The notes under the pieces are model-generated. The model had not been told where the DNA came from and did not search any database. It was given only the letters and a program-made list of their open reading frames with translations. From an uncultured Oscillospiraceae bacterium (GTDB taxonomy: Bacteria; Bacillota; Clostridia; Oscillospirales; Ruminococcaceae), in NCBI GenBank assembly GCA_900539195.1, contig UQBC01000013.1, positions 1 to 64,000 on the forward strand: a stretch of DNA of 64,000 nt, written 5' to 3'. Below are positions 16,768 through 26,574 of this stretch, piece after piece. The number at the start of each line of letters is the position of its first letter. Position 1 is the first letter of the stretch. The position numbers and the translations under genes are program-made.

Positions 16768-18531
16768 ATGTCACTTGACGGCACTTTTCTTCACTGCGTG
16801 GTATCTGAAATGCTGTCGGCAGGGCTTGTCGGCGGAAGAATAGACAAGATTTATCAGCCCTCCCGTGAGGAGATAATTATTTCGATACGCAGTGCAGGAA
16901 AGCACAATAAGATACTGATAAGCTCAAATTCAATGTCGGCACGGGTGTGTATGACAGAGCGTGCGGCGGAAAATCCGTCTGCCCCTCCTATGTTCTGTAT
17001 GCTTCTCAGAAAGCACCTCAGCGGAGGAAAGCTGCTCGATATAACGCAGGACGGACTTGAGCGTATAATAAACTTTGATTTTGAGTGCATGAACGAAATA
17101 GGCGATATGGTAGTAAACCGCCTTACCGCCGAAATAATGGGCAGGCACAGCAATATAATACTTATGGCAAAAAAGGACGGCGTGTACCGTGTTATCGACA
17201 GCATAAAGCGTATCACGGACGAAGTTTCCTCGGTAAGACGTATACTTCCGAATATCGTATACGAAACACCGCCGAGAGATCTGACCCGTGTAAACTTCCT
17301 TACCTGTTCGGACAGCGAGTTTATAAACGCTGTAAAACAGGGCGAGGGAAAGCGGCTGTCAAAGCACCTTACCGCCTGTCTTGAGGGCATATCTCCCGTA
17401 TTTGCGAGGGAGTGCGCTTATTATTCGTGCAGGGATACCGATTTTGCGGTTGACGATATGACGAATGATAACTATGACCGCCTGCTGTTTTTTATAAAAC
17501 GTGCAAGAGAATATGTGACAGATAAAAACGGTTTTACGATTCTGCGTGACCTTAACGGCGCATACAAGGATTTCTGCTTTATGCCGATAGAGCAATACGG
17601 CACGCAGATGCTTGTATTCCACGCAGACGGTGCAAACGCACTTCTGGATATATTCTACGGCAGTAAAGCGGAAAACGAACGTATGAAACAGCGTTCAAGG
17701 GATTTGCTGAAAATGCTGATGAACACCTATGAGCGAATAGCAAGAAAGCTGGAGCTTCAGAAGGGCGAGCTTGCACAGTGCGGAGAAAGGGAGGTATTCC
17801 GAGTCCGTGGCGATGTTGTAAGTGCGAACATATACCGTATGGAAAAAGGTATGACCGAGCTTACCGCCGAGGATTACAGCACGGGCGAAACCGTGACCGT
17901 TCCGCTTGACGTAAGGCTCACCCCCTCACAGAACGCCCAGAAATACTATGCGGAATACAAGAAGCTCGAAAAAGCCGAAAGAATGCTTACAAAGCTGATA
18001 GCAGACGGCGAAAACGAGCTTATATATATCGACAGCGTATTCGATGCCGCATCCCGTGCCACCTCTAATGCGGAGATAAGCGAGATAAAGCAGGAATTAG
18101 CGGCAAACGGCTATATCCACACGAATACCGTCAATAAAAAGACACAGGTAAAACCGAAACCTCCTATGCACTTTGTGACAGATGACGGTTACGATGTGTA
18201 TATAGGCAGGAACAACATACAGAATGACAAGCTGACCGTAAAAACCGCCGAGCCAGACGATATGTGGCTTCATACGAAGAATATAGCAGGCTCGCACGTC
18301 ATAATAAAGGCGAAGAACGGCGAAATATCGGATAATGCCATTCTGCAGGCGGCAAGCCTTGCAGCATACTGCTCAAAGGCGCAGAACAGCACAAAAGTGC
18401 CTGTTGACTACACACGGATAAGATTTGTGAAGAAGCCCAACGGCGCAAAGCCGGGTATGGTGATATTCACAAACAATTACACGGTGCTTGTAGACCCCGA
18501 TGAACAGCTTTTCGCAAGGGTTGAAGCCTGA
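16768..18531 (+). CDS. rqcH: Rqc2/RqcH homologue, NFACT ribosome quality control protein
   Basis: A 587-residue protein of the NFACT family. The N-terminal NFACT-N domain contains DGTFLHCVVSEM and IMGRHSNIIL, a coiled-coil region follows (about residues 300-430) and the C-terminal NFACT-R domain ends with DMWLHTKNIAGSHVII. RqcH binds stalled 50S subunits with peptidyl-tRNA and directs alanine tailing. Older annotations call it a fibronectin-binding protein. It lies 22 bases after the nif3-like gene and 36 before valS, consistent with one translation-related run. Confidence 0.92.
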   Translation: MSLDGTFLHCVVSEMLSAGLVGGRIDKIYQPSREEIIISIRSAGKHNKILISSNSMSARVCMTERAAENPSAPPMFCMLLRKHLSGGKLLDITQDGLERIINFDFECMNEIGDMVVNRLTAEIMGRHSNIILMAKKDGVYRVIDSIKRITDEVSSVRRILPNIVYETPPRDLTRVNFLTCSDSEFINAVKQGEGKRLSKHLTACLEGISPVFARECAYYSCRDTDFAVDDMTNDNYDRLLFFIKRAREYVTDKNGFTILRDLNGAYKDFCFMPIEQYGTQMLVFHADGANALLDIFYGSKAENERMKQRSRDLLKMLMNTYERIARKLELQKGELAQCGEREVFRVRGDVVSANIYRMEKGMTELTAEDYSTGETVTVPLDVRLTPSQNAQKYYAEYKKLEKAERMLTKLIADGENELIYIDSVFDAASRATSNAEISEIKQELAANGYIHTNTVNKKTQVKPKPPMHFVTDDGYDVYIGRNNIQNDKLTVKTAEPDDMWLHTKNIAGSHVIIKAKNGEISDNAILQAASLAAYCSKAQNSTKVPVDYTRIRFVKKPNGAKPGMVIFTNNYTVLVDPDEQLFARVEA

Positions 18532-18567
18532 AAATAATCGGGTAATCAAAGAAAGGATAAAAATAAA

Positions 18568-21216
18568 ATGAAGAAAGAACTCGCAAAGACCTATTCTCCT
18601 AAGGATTTTGAGGACAGGCTTTATCACGAATGGGAGGAAAAGAAGTACTTCCACGCAGAAATAGACCCCAAGAAGAAGCCCTATACGATAGTTATCCCCC
18701 CTCCGAACATAACCGGACAGCTTCATATGGGACACGCTCTTGACAACACATTGCAGGATATTCTTATCCGCTATAAGAGAATGCAGGGCTACAGCGCACT
18801 GTGGCTGCCCGGCACAGACCACGCTTCTATCGCTACAGAGGCAAAGATAGTAAACGCTATGAAGGAAGAGGGTCTTACCAAGGACGATGTAGGCAGAGAA
18901 GGCTTTCTCGAGCGTGCGTGGGAATGGAAAAAGGTTTACGGCGGACGTATCGTTCAGCAGTTAAAGAAGCTCGGCTCATCGTGCGACTGGGACAGAGAGC
19001 GTTTCACTCTTGACGAGGGCTGTTCAAAGGCTGTACAGAAGGTATTCATCGACCTTTACAACAAGGGTCTTATCTATCACGGCGAAAGAATCATCAACTG
19101 GTGTCCGAACTGTAAGACATCAATTTCCGATATTGAATGCGAATATGAAGAACAGGACGGCTTCTTCTGGCATATCAATTATCCTCTTTCGGACGGTAGC
19201 GGCAGTGTAGAGATTGCTACAACACGTCCCGAAACACTGCTCGGCGACAGCGCTATAGCCGTTCACCCCGATGACGAAAGATACAAGAGCATAGTAGGCA
19301 AAACAGTAAAGCTCCCTCTTACCGACAGAGAGATTCCCGTTATTGCCGATGAATATGTTGATATGGAATTCGGTACAGGCGTAGTTAAGATTACACCCGC
19401 ACACGACCCTAACGACTTTGAGGTAGGCAAGCGTCACAACTTACCGATAATCCATATGATGAATGACGACGCTACAATTATGGACGGCATCGGCGGTAAG
19501 TACGCAGGTATGGACAGATACGAAGCGAGAAAGGCTATGGTAGCCGACCTCGAAGCACAGGGCTTACTCGTAAAGGTTGAGCCTCATAAGCACAATGTAG
19601 GCTGCTGTCAGCGTTGCGGCACTACCGTTGAGCCGAGAGCAAGCTATCAGTGGTTCGTATCTATGAAACAGCTTGCACAGCCCGCTATAGACGTAGTAAA
19701 GAGCGGTGAGCTGAGATATATCCCTCAGAGATTTGAAAACGGCTATCTTTACTGGATGGAAAATATCCGTGACTGGTGCATTTCACGTCAGCTCTGGTGG
19801 GGTCACAGAATCCCTGCTTACTACTGTCAGAATAAAGAGTGCGGACACACAGAGATTACTCTTGACGGCATAGACACCTGCCCCAAGTGCGGCGCACCTA
19901 TGAAGCAGGACGAGGATACACTCGATACATGGTTCTCATCTGCATTATGGCCGTTCTCAACGCTCGGCTGGCCTGAAAAGACAGCAGATCTTGAGTATTT
20001 CTATCCCACAAATACGCTTGTTACAGGCTATGATATAATTCCGTTCTGGGTTGCAAGAATGATATTCAGCGGACTTGAGCATACAGGTCAGAAGCCGTTC
20101 AAGGATGTACTTATACACGGTCTTGTCCGTGACGAGTTGGGCAGAAAGATGAGTAAGTCGCTCGGCAACGGCGTAGATCCGCTTGAGGTCATCGACAAGT
20201 ACGGTGCAGACGCACTGCGTCTTACTCTTGTTACAGGTAACGCACCCGGTAACGATATGCGCTGGACAGAAACAAAGGTCACAAATTCCCGTAACTTTGC
20301 AAACAAGCTGTGGAATGCGTCAAGATATATCCTGATGAATCTTCCCGAGGATATGCAGGGCGCAGTCCTCCCTGAAAATCTTCCCATCGAGGATAAGTGG
20401 ATATTATCGCTGTACAACGACCTTATTAAGAACGTTACATCAAATCTCGACAGCTATGAGCTTGGTGTTGCGGTACAGAATCTGTTCGACTTCATCTGGG
20501 ACGTTTACTGCGATTGGTATATAGAGCTTACAAAGCCCCGTATCGCAGAGGGCGGAGAAACAGCCCGTGCCGCTCAGAACGTACTCGTTTACGTTATGCA
20601 GGGCATCTTAAAGCTGTTACACCCCTTTATGCCGTTCATCACAGAAGAAATATGGCAGTCGATGCCTATAGTTGCCGATAAGGACAACAACCCCGAAAGC
20701 ATAATGATCTCGGCTTGGCCGGTATATGATGAAAAGCTTCACTTTGCGGCTGAACAGACAGACTTCACAAAGGTTGTAGATGCTATCCGTGCTATCCGTG
20801 TACAGCGCAACGAGCTTAACGTACCGCCGTCAAAGAAGGTAACAATGCACATCGAAACAGCCGAAACAGCACTGTTCGAGGGCGCAAAGGCATTCTTTGA
20901 GCGTCTTGCAGGCGCAGGCGAGCTGACAGTATCAGAAAAGGCAGAAACAAGCGACGATATGGTAACAATCGTTACCGCAAACGCAAGAATATTTATGCCT
21001 ATGGGCGAGCTTGTTGACAAGGAAAAGGAGCTTGCAAGACTTGAAAAGGAACGCAAGGCGGCTCAGAAGGACATCGACTTCCTTTCGGGTAAGCTCAGCA
21101 ATCAGGGCTTCCTGTCAAAAGCACCCGCACAGCAGATTGAAAACGAGCGTGTAAAGCTTGCTAAGGCACAGGAAAAGATGGAAAAGATAATGCTTTCTAT
21201 TGAGAAGATGAAGTAA
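18568..21216 (+). CDS. valS: Valyl-tRNA synthetase
   Basis: An 882-residue class I synthetase. The HIGH motif is in PPPNITGQLHMGHALD, KMSKS in GRKMSKSLGNG, and an editing (CP1) domain lies between. Cys-rich segments WCPNCKTS and CCQRCGTT are visible. The C-terminus ends in the coiled-coil arm typical of ValRS (VDKEKELARLEKERKAA...). AAAGGA lies before the ATG. No T-box is visible upstream; it probably reads through from rqcH. It is followed by a strong terminator. Confidence 0.97.
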   Translation: MKKELAKTYSPKDFEDRLYHEWEEKKYFHAEIDPKKKPYTIVIPPPNITGQLHMGHALDNTLQDILIRYKRMQGYSALWLPGTDHASIATEAKIVNAMKEEGLTKDDVGREGFLERAWEWKKVYGGRIVQQLKKLGSSCDWDRERFTLDEGCSKAVQKVFIDLYNKGLIYHGERIINWCPNCKTSISDIECEYEEQDGFFWHINYPLSDGSGSVEIATTRPETLLGDSAIAVHPDDERYKSIVGKTVKLPLTDREIPVIADEYVDMEFGTGVVKITPAHDPNDFEVGKRHNLPIIHMMNDDATIMDGIGGKYAGMDRYEARKAMVADLEAQGLLVKVEPHKHNVGCCQRCGTTVEPRASYQWFVSMKQLAQPAIDVVKSGELRYIPQRFENGYLYWMENIRDWCISRQLWWGHRIPAYYCQNKECGHTEITLDGIDTCPKCGAPMKQDEDTLDTWFSSALWPFSTLGWPEKTADLEYFYPTNTLVTGYDIIPFWVARMIFSGLEHTGQKPFKDVLIHGLVRDELGRKMSKSLGNGVDPLEVIDKYGADALRLTLVTGNAPGNDMRWTETKVTNSRNFANKLWNASRYILMNLPEDMQGAVLPENLPIEDKWILSLYNDLIKNVTSNLDSYELGVAVQNLFDFIWDVYCDWYIELTKPRIAEGGETARAAQNVLVYVMQGILKLLHPFMPFITEEIWQSMPIVADKDNNPESIMISAWPVYDEKLHFAAEQTDFTKVVDAIRAIRVQRNELNVPPSKKVTMHIETAETALFEGAKAFFERLAGAGELTVSEKAETSDDMVTIVTANARIFMPMGELVDKEKELARLEKERKAAQKDIDFLSGKLSNQGFLSKAPAQQIENERVKLAKAQEKMEKIMLSIEKMK

Positions 21217-21240
21217 TAAGCCGATTATGGCTTTCACATT

Positions 21241-21270
21241 TCCCCCGGTTTTTATGACCGGGGGATTTTT
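21241..21270 (+). terminator. Terminator after valS
   Basis: TCCCCCGGT (21241-21249) pairs with ACCGGGGGA (21257-21265), followed by TTTTT. Confidence 0.85.
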
Positions 21271-21432
21271 GTATATTTGGTGACAATGCACAAAGGTTCA
21301 AGGTGTTTGTGTGAAAAGTATACAAATTTGTGTTTTGGGGGTTGAGAATATAAGCATAGGTATGTTATTATCAGATTAAGGAAATTCTGTCAACGGAATA
21401 ACTGATTAAAATACGAATGCGAGGTAATATTT

Positions 21433-21549
21433 ATGGCACTATCTAAACGTTTAATTTCTGCTTTAAATGCTTGCTCAATGTCAGCTACAATTGCTACAAC
21501 GGCATTTGCACAAACAGATAATAGCATTGCAGTAAATGCAAAAATATAA
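21433..21549 (+). CDS. Tiny exported peptide (38 residues)
   Basis: A 39-codon frame from ATG at 21433 to TAA at 21549, preceded by GAGGT at about 21421. The product MALSKRLISALNACSMSA... has a short basic start, a hydrophobic core and TTAFA as a good signal-peptidase I site near residue 26. That would leave only about 12 mature residues (QTDNSIAVNAKI). It lies 49 bases before a lipoprotein gene and may be co-transcribed. It could be a secreted signal peptide or the remnant of a longer secreted protein whose body is lost. I cannot identify it. Confidence 0.45.
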   Translation: MALSKRLISALNACSMSATIATTAFAQTDNSIAVNAKI

Positions 21550-21598
21550 TAGAATCAAATTATAAACGCTTTGATTATTGAAAAAGGAGAATGAAACT

Positions 21599-22429
21599 AT
21601 GAAAAAGTTTCCGGCAACAGTTATTTCTATGATATTATGTCTGACACTCCCTGCTTGTGCAAATTCCGACACAAGCTCAAATGCGGAAACCGGTAAGAAC
21701 AGCAATTCTTTTGAAAGCATAGTGAATGAAAGTGTGGCAAGCATCGGCGAAGAATCAAATGGGGATGATAGGGTTCGGACTGTGTGTTTTTATAATGACG
21801 AAAAGTATACGCAACCGCCCTATGATGATGCCTACAAGCAAATTCACTGTGATGATTATGACAAGGCAATAAAAGATTTTTTTGATGAGTACTACACTAA
21901 TCCCGACGGTAATGAAGAATACCGACAGGATTATCTCCCTATGCCGGATGCTTATGCGCCTATAGTCGGCACAATAGAAAAATCGGATGTAAAAAAGCAA
22001 TTGAAAATAGAATATGCCGATATATGTGCATGGCAAACTTCTTATTATTACAGTATTGACGGAAAAGGCGTGTATGTTGATTTTGCGAAAGAGGAAGACT
22101 GCGGATCTTCCAAAGACGATGCTTCACCGATTTATAAAGATAAGTTTGTAATACCTGAAAATCTTACCGAAAGCGTGACGGATCAGTTCGGTTATAGCGA
22201 AATCGGAAATATAGTGAACGGGTGTACAGTGACTTATGGGTTTGATAATTCGGAAAGGGTGACAGCAAAAGTCGAGATTTATGTCGACGGTTATTATATC
22301 GGAATCGGACGAATGTTACAGTCTGATGCGAAACTACCCGATTTTCTATTCGATGAAAAACAGCTCAGTGATTTTATAGATAATTTGAAATACGCCATTA
22401 ATAATGAAATGGTAATTTACAGGTCGTAA
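21599..22429 (+). CDS. Putative lipoprotein of unknown function
   Basis: A 276-residue protein. MKKFPATVISMILCLTLPAC is a clear lipoprotein signal with lipobox Cys20. A Ser/Asn-rich linker follows (NSDTSSNAETGKNSNSFES), then an acidic domain rich in Tyr/Asp (residues about 55-270). AAAGGAG is correctly spaced from the ATG at 21599; a longer reading from TTG at 21578 lacks such support. I do not recognise the domain. Likely anchored outside the membrane. It ends at a strong terminator. Confidence 0.75.
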   Translation: MKKFPATVISMILCLTLPACANSDTSSNAETGKNSNSFESIVNESVASIGEESNGDDRVRTVCFYNDEKYTQPPYDDAYKQIHCDDYDKAIKDFFDEYYTNPDGNEEYRQDYLPMPDAYAPIVGTIEKSDVKKQLKIEYADICAWQTSYYYSIDGKGVYVDFAKEEDCGSSKDDASPIYKDKFVIPENLTESVTDQFGYSEIGNIVNGCTVTYGFDNSERVTAKVEIYVDGYYIGIGRMLQSDAKLPDFLFDEKQLSDFIDNLKYAINNEMVIYRS

Positions 22430-22464
22430 CTTGTACGACTTGTAAGCATATGGTATAAATAAAA

Positions 22465-22500
22465 CACCGCCGTGATGAATTTACATCACGGCGGTGAGCT
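22465..22500 (+). terminator. Terminator after the lipoprotein gene
   Basis: A perfect 13-base stem CACCGCCGTGATG / CATCACGGCGGTG (22465-22477 with 22484-22496) followed by AGCTTTATT. It separates the convergent DAHP synthase gene. Confidence 0.75.
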
Positions 22501-22636
22501 TTATTATATTGTATTCGATTCTGCCATAGCTTATTAATAATGCCGAAATTGTCATTGCTAAACTCCGACCGTTTCACTATCCTACGAAAATCCGCAACGT
22601 TATTATAGGTCGGAATTGTCAGCGGCGACCCGCCGC

Positions 22637-23665
22637 TTAGAGCTGGTCGGCTAAGCTGTAGATGAGCTTTTCTGTCTTTTCCCAGCCAAGACACGGGTCG
22701 GTTATCGACTTGCCGTAAACCGCATCGTCTGTGCTTTGGTTTCCGTCCTCAATGTAACTCTCTATCATAAGACCCTTTACAAAGCCCTCAAGATCCCTGC
22801 TGTGGCGGCGGCTGTGGAGAATCTCGTTTGCGATTCTGACCTGTTCAAGATACTTCTTTCCTGAATTTGAGTGGTTGGTATCAACGATAACTGCCATATT
22901 CTGAAGATTTTTCTTGCAGTACAGTTCGTACAGCAGTGACAGATCCTCATAGTGATAGTTCGGGATAGTCTGACCGTGCTTGTTTACAGCACCTCTCAGT
23001 ATAGCGTGCGCAAGCGGATTTCCGCTTGTGACTGTTTCCCAGCCTCTGTATATGAACGTGTGGCTTGCCTGTGCCGCACGGATAGAGTTCAGCATAACGG
23101 ACATATCGCCTGCCGTGGGGTTCTTCATACCGACAGGGATATCCATTCCGCTTGATGTAAGCCTGTGCTGCTGATCTTCGACCGAGCGAGCGCCGATAGC
23201 AACATAAGACAAAAGATCTGACAGATAACGGTAGTTTTCGGGATACAGCATTTCGTCTGCACAGGTAAAGCCTGTCTGCTCGATAGCCTTAGTATGAAGG
23301 CTTCTTACCTTGATAAGACCCTCAAGCATATCCTCTTTCTTTGTCGGGTCGGGCTGGTGGATCATACCCTTGTAGCCCTCGCCCGTGGTACGTGGCTTAT
23401 TCGTATAAATTCTCGGTATGATAAGGATTTTATCCTTTACCTGCTCCTGAATGGGAACAAGTCTTGAAATGTAGTCGAGGACAGGCTCTTCCTTATCGGC
23501 AGAACAAGGTCCGATTATAAGTAAAAACTTGTTGCTCTTGCCCGTGAATACGTCTGCTATTTCCTTGTCACGTTGCTCCTTTGTCTTTATGACCTTTTCC
23601 GGCAGAGGGTACATCTCCTTTATCTCCTTGGGAGTTGGGAGCTTTCTTATCATGTTCATGCTCAT
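22637..23665 (-). CDS. aroF: 3-deoxy-7-phosphoheptulonate (DAHP) synthase, class I
   Basis: A 342-residue class I alpha DAHP synthase of the AroF/AroG/AroH type. LLIIGPCSADKEEPVLDY, IPRIYTNKPRTTGEGYKGM, VGMKNPTAGD and VIVDTNHSNSGK are its hallmark metal and phosphate loops. It joins phosphoenolpyruvate and erythrose 4-phosphate, the first step to aromatic amino acids. The Phe/Tyr/Trp feedback type cannot be assigned securely from sequence. It has its own promoter and a T-box leader whose specifier reads TTC (Phe), so it is expected to respond to uncharged tRNA(Phe). Monocistronic. Confidence 0.94.
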   Translation of the reverse strand: MSMNMIRKLPTPKEIKEMYPLPEKVIKTKEQRDKEIADVFTGKSNKFLLIIGPCSADKEEPVLDYISRLVPIQEQVKDKILIIPRIYTNKPRTTGEGYKGMIHQPDPTKKEDMLEGLIKVRSLHTKAIEQTGFTCADEMLYPENYRYLSDLLSYVAIGARSVEDQQHRLTSSGMDIPVGMKNPTAGDMSVMLNSIRAAQASHTFIYRGWETVTSGNPLAHAILRGAVNKHGQTIPNYHYEDLSLLYELYCKKNLQNMAVIVDTNHSNSGKKYLEQVRIANEILHSRRHSRDLEGFVKGLMIESYIEDGNQSTDDAVYGKSITDPCLGWEKTEKLIYSLADQL

Positions 23666-23737
23666 GGTTTTTCTTTCCTTTCGTTTCTGACGCTTTATAC
23701 ATCACACCCGGAATTTTATGAGTTCCGTATAATCAAA

Positions 23738-24000
23738 AACCGCCCTCAGATCATCTCTGATCTGAGGGCGGATATATATATCCACGGTACCACCTCAATT
23801 CACCGTACAGGTGCACAGCACTGGTATACGGTCTTTAAAGCTGTAACGGGCTTACCCGAATGGCTTACAGGCTTCTGCGCTTTCGGCTCATCTCTCCGGA
23901 ATGAATTCAGGCTTTATATTCTGTCGGCTCGCACCTAATCCGACTCTCTGTGAGAAATCTGCCGCCTTACTTTTTTCCATCTGCGATTTGTGGTGTATAT
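23738..24000 (-). promoter_or_regulatory. T-box riboswitch, specifier TTC (phenylalanine)
   Basis: Read on the minus strand. Specifier TTC lies at 23905-23903 in GAATTCATTCC, followed by A as is usual. The T-box core GAGGTGGTACCGTG (about 23796-23783) contains TGGT, complementary to an ACCA tRNA end. The terminator stem CCGCCCTCAGATC... (23740-23771) precedes the DAHP synthase gene. Binding of uncharged tRNA(Phe) should favour the antiterminator. Confidence 0.85.
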
Positions 24001-24033
24001 TCTGTTTAATACCCGTTTTTCGGGTATAATGTA

Positions 24034-24062
24034 AGTATACCATGTCACTCGGTATTTGTCAA
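24034..24062 (-). promoter_or_regulatory. Promoter of the T-box-DAHP synthase unit
   Basis: Minus strand TTGACA (24057-24062), 17-base spacer, TATACT (24034-24039). Confidence 0.8.
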
Positions 24063-24189
24063 TAGATTTTTGCTCAATTTAAAGTGGAAAAGCGTTAAAG
24101 CGGAAGATTTTTCTGAAAAATGCGTATAAAACGGAAAATTACGTTAAAACTACAAATACAGTAAAGCTTAAACCTGAAAGGAAAAATCT

Positions 24190-24867
24190 ATGGATAAGAT
24201 AACTACCGGAAAGATAAAAAAGTTCTTCAAGGGCAAAGGTTTCGCAGGTGCGCTGTGCCTTAGCGTAGTAGCAATAGGAATTTCAACATATCTCGCTTAT
24301 GACAGCACACTAAAGACTATATCCGATGAAGAGCCCGAAAAGCCCGATTCATCCGTATCGGCAGAACAGGTGGATAACACGCAGAGCGGAATCCCCAAGG
24401 ACGAAGCTTCAAAGAGCGACGACAGCTCGGCGGCGCAGGCAAATAACTTTGTCAGAAGCACGGCAAAGCGTGTGATGCCGATCGAGGGCGAGGTAATATG
24501 GGAGTACAGCAACGGCGAGCTTGTAAAGAGCGAAACTCTCGGCGTATGGAAGACCCATGACGGAATGGATATTGCCGCATCTGAGGGAACGGACGTAAAA
24601 GCCGCCTGCACGGGTAAGGTCAAGGAGATAAAGGACGATCCGCTGTGGGGCATATGTGTTATAATCGACCACGGGGACGGATATGAAACGCATTATTACG
24701 GGCTTGACAAGGCGCTTGACGTCAAAGAGGGCGGCAATGTGGAGTCGGGACAGAAGATAGGTGTTACCGCTACTATCGAATGCGAGTCAAAGCTTGCACC
24801 TCATCTGCATTTTGCCGTAAAGCAAAGCGGCAAGTGGATTTCACCCAAGGAATATGTTAACGGATAA
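24190..24867 (+). CDS. Membrane-anchored M23 metallopeptidase (LytM/SpoIIQ-like)
   Basis: A 225-residue protein with a cytosolic basic start, one membrane segment (about residues 18-37), an acidic Ser-rich linker (residues 40-85) and an M23 peptidase domain. Zinc-site motifs are present: THDGMDIAA (H-x3-D) and PHLHFAV (HxH). Single-TM M23 proteins in Clostridia include the sporulation protein SpoIIQ, and length and layout fit, but I cannot confirm sporulation genes in this window. It may cut or bind peptidoglycan. AAAGGAAAAA precedes the ATG. A hairpin follows at 24891-24946. Confidence 0.85.
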   Translation: MDKITTGKIKKFFKGKGFAGALCLSVVAIGISTYLAYDSTLKTISDEEPEKPDSSVSAEQVDNTQSGIPKDEASKSDDSSAAQANNFVRSTAKRVMPIEGEVIWEYSNGELVKSETLGVWKTHDGMDIAASEGTDVKAACTGKVKEIKDDPLWGICVIIDHGDGYETHYYGLDKALDVKEGGNVESGQKIGVTATIECESKLAPHLHFAVKQSGKWISPKEYVNG

Positions 24868-24890
24868 AAATTTAATATGAGGTAATTTCA

Positions 24891-24948
24891 GCCGGGCACA
24901 GACACTTTTTCCTACCCATCGGGAAAAGCGTTCGTGTCCGGCTTTTCC
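24891..24948 (+). terminator. Probable terminator after the M23 peptidase
   Basis: GCCGGGCAC at 24891-24899 pairs with GTGTCCGGC at 24934-24942 across a 34-base loop with inner pairing, followed by TTTT. Confidence 0.5.
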
Positions 24949-25147
24949 GCTCCCATTAATGCAAATTTTATCCACTAAAATATTACCCATATATTAACAT
25001 TTAACCTTTTACATACTTTTCACATTTCTGTTACAGAAAGCTCACAAACGGCTTTGCTGCGGCAAATGTCGATATAATGCGGATTTGAGCGGGTTTTATT
25101 CGATATTGTTATATAGATAATCATATACCGATATTCCTAAAATATAT

Positions 25148-25176
25148 TTTACAATTTCGGGGGAGTATGTTAAAAT
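25148..25176 (+). promoter_or_regulatory. Promoter of the alcohol dehydrogenase gene
   Basis: TTTACA (25148-25153), a 17-base spacer and TAAAAT (25171-25176). The leader of about 110 bases (25180-25290) ends in AGGAGGAA before the ATG. The rest of 24950-25147 is AT-rich with no supported gene. Confidence 0.55.
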
Positions 25177-25290
25177 AATAACGAACAAAAGAAAGAAGTC
25201 CTGCAACACAAATACATAACGCAGGGCGCACGTTGACAACAACTAAATATAGATTAATAACGGCTATAAGCCGAACAGGAGGAATTTCAC

Positions 25291-26505
25291 ATGAGATTTA
25301 CATTACCAAGAGATGTTTATCACGGCAAGGGCGCACTTGAAGCATTAAAGAGCTTTAAGGGCAAGAAGGCAATGATCGTCGTTGGCGGCGGTTCGATGAA
25401 GCGTTTCGGCTTCTTACAGAAGGCTGAGGCTTATCTTAAGGAAGCAGGCATGGAGGTTGAGCTCTTTGAGAATGTAGAACCCGATCCTTCTGTTGAAACA
25501 GTTATGAAGGGTGCAGACGCAATGCTCAAGTTCCAGCCCGACTGGATCGTAGCAATAGGCGGCGGTTCTCCTATCGACGCAGCTAAGGCTATGTGGATAA
25601 AGTACGAGTACCCCGACTGCACATTTGAAGATATGTGTAAGGTATTCGGTATTCCCGAACTCAGAAAGAAAGCTCACTTCTGCGCTATTTCTTCTACATC
25701 AGGTACAGCTACCGAAGTTACCGCATTCTCGATCATCACAGACTACCACAAGGGTATCAAGTATCCTATCGCTGACTTCGAGATCACTCCCGATGTTGCT
25801 ATCGTTGATCCCGATCTTGCAGAAACAATGCCTCAGAAGCTCGTAGCACATACAGGTATGGACGCTATGACACACGCTATTGAAGCATACGTTTCAACAG
25901 CTAACTGCGACTTTACAGATCCTCTTGCGCTTCACGCAATCAAGATGATCCAGAACGACCTCGTTGGTTCTTACAACGGCGATATGGCTAAGCGTGATGC
26001 AATGCACAACGCACAGTGCCTCGCAGGTATGGCATTCTCGAATGCTCTGCTCGGTATCGTTCACTCAATGGCTCACAAGACAGGTGCCGCATTTGCTGAT
26101 TACGGCGCACACATCATACACGGTGCCGCAAACGCTATGTATCTTCCTAAGGTTATCGCATTCAACGCAAAGGACGAAACAGCTAAGAAGCGTTACGGCG
26201 TAATCGCTGACTTTATGGGTCTTGGCGGTGCAAATGATGACGAAAAGGTAAAGCTCCTCATCGCTTATCTGCGTAAGATGAATGACGAACTGAAGATTCC
26301 TCACTGCATCAAGAACTACGGCGCAGACAGCTATCCTACAGAAAACGGTTTCGTTCCCGAAAACGTATTCCTGGAGAGATTACCCGAGATCGCTAAGAAT
26401 GCTATCGCAGACGCTTGCACAGGTTCTAACCCTCGTATTCCTACACAGGAAGAGATGGAGAAGCTGCTTAAGTGCTGCTACTACGATACAGAAGTTGATT
26501 TCTGA
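25291..26505 (+). CDS. Iron-containing alcohol dehydrogenase
   Basis: A 404-residue type III Fe-dependent dehydrogenase. The nucleotide loop IGGGSPIDAAK is clear. Metal ligands lie in GMDAMTHAIEAYVS and the HSMAHKTGA/HIIHGAANA pair. Likely reduces an aldehyde to an alcohol with NAD(P)H during fermentation, as in butanol/ethanol dehydrogenases; substrate not readable. Codon use is rich in preferred codons (many GCT/GTT/TCT), as in highly expressed genes. AGGAGG is well placed. Single gene ending at a strong terminator. Confidence 0.92.
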   Translation: MRFTLPRDVYHGKGALEALKSFKGKKAMIVVGGGSMKRFGFLQKAEAYLKEAGMEVELFENVEPDPSVETVMKGADAMLKFQPDWIVAIGGGSPIDAAKAMWIKYEYPDCTFEDMCKVFGIPELRKKAHFCAISSTSGTATEVTAFSIITDYHKGIKYPIADFEITPDVAIVDPDLAETMPQKLVAHTGMDAMTHAIEAYVSTANCDFTDPLALHAIKMIQNDLVGSYNGDMAKRDAMHNAQCLAGMAFSNALLGIVHSMAHKTGAAFADYGAHIIHGAANAMYLPKVIAFNAKDETAKKRYGVIADFMGLGGANDDEKVKLLIAYLRKMNDELKIPHCIKNYGADSYPTENGFVPENVFLERLPEIAKNAIADACTGSNPRIPTQEEMEKLLKCCYYDTEVDF

Positions 26506-26574
26506 TATTTCTGAGATCGTAGCTGTTAAATTTGATTTCATCTATTTATATAGCCTCTGAATTATAACCCAAAG

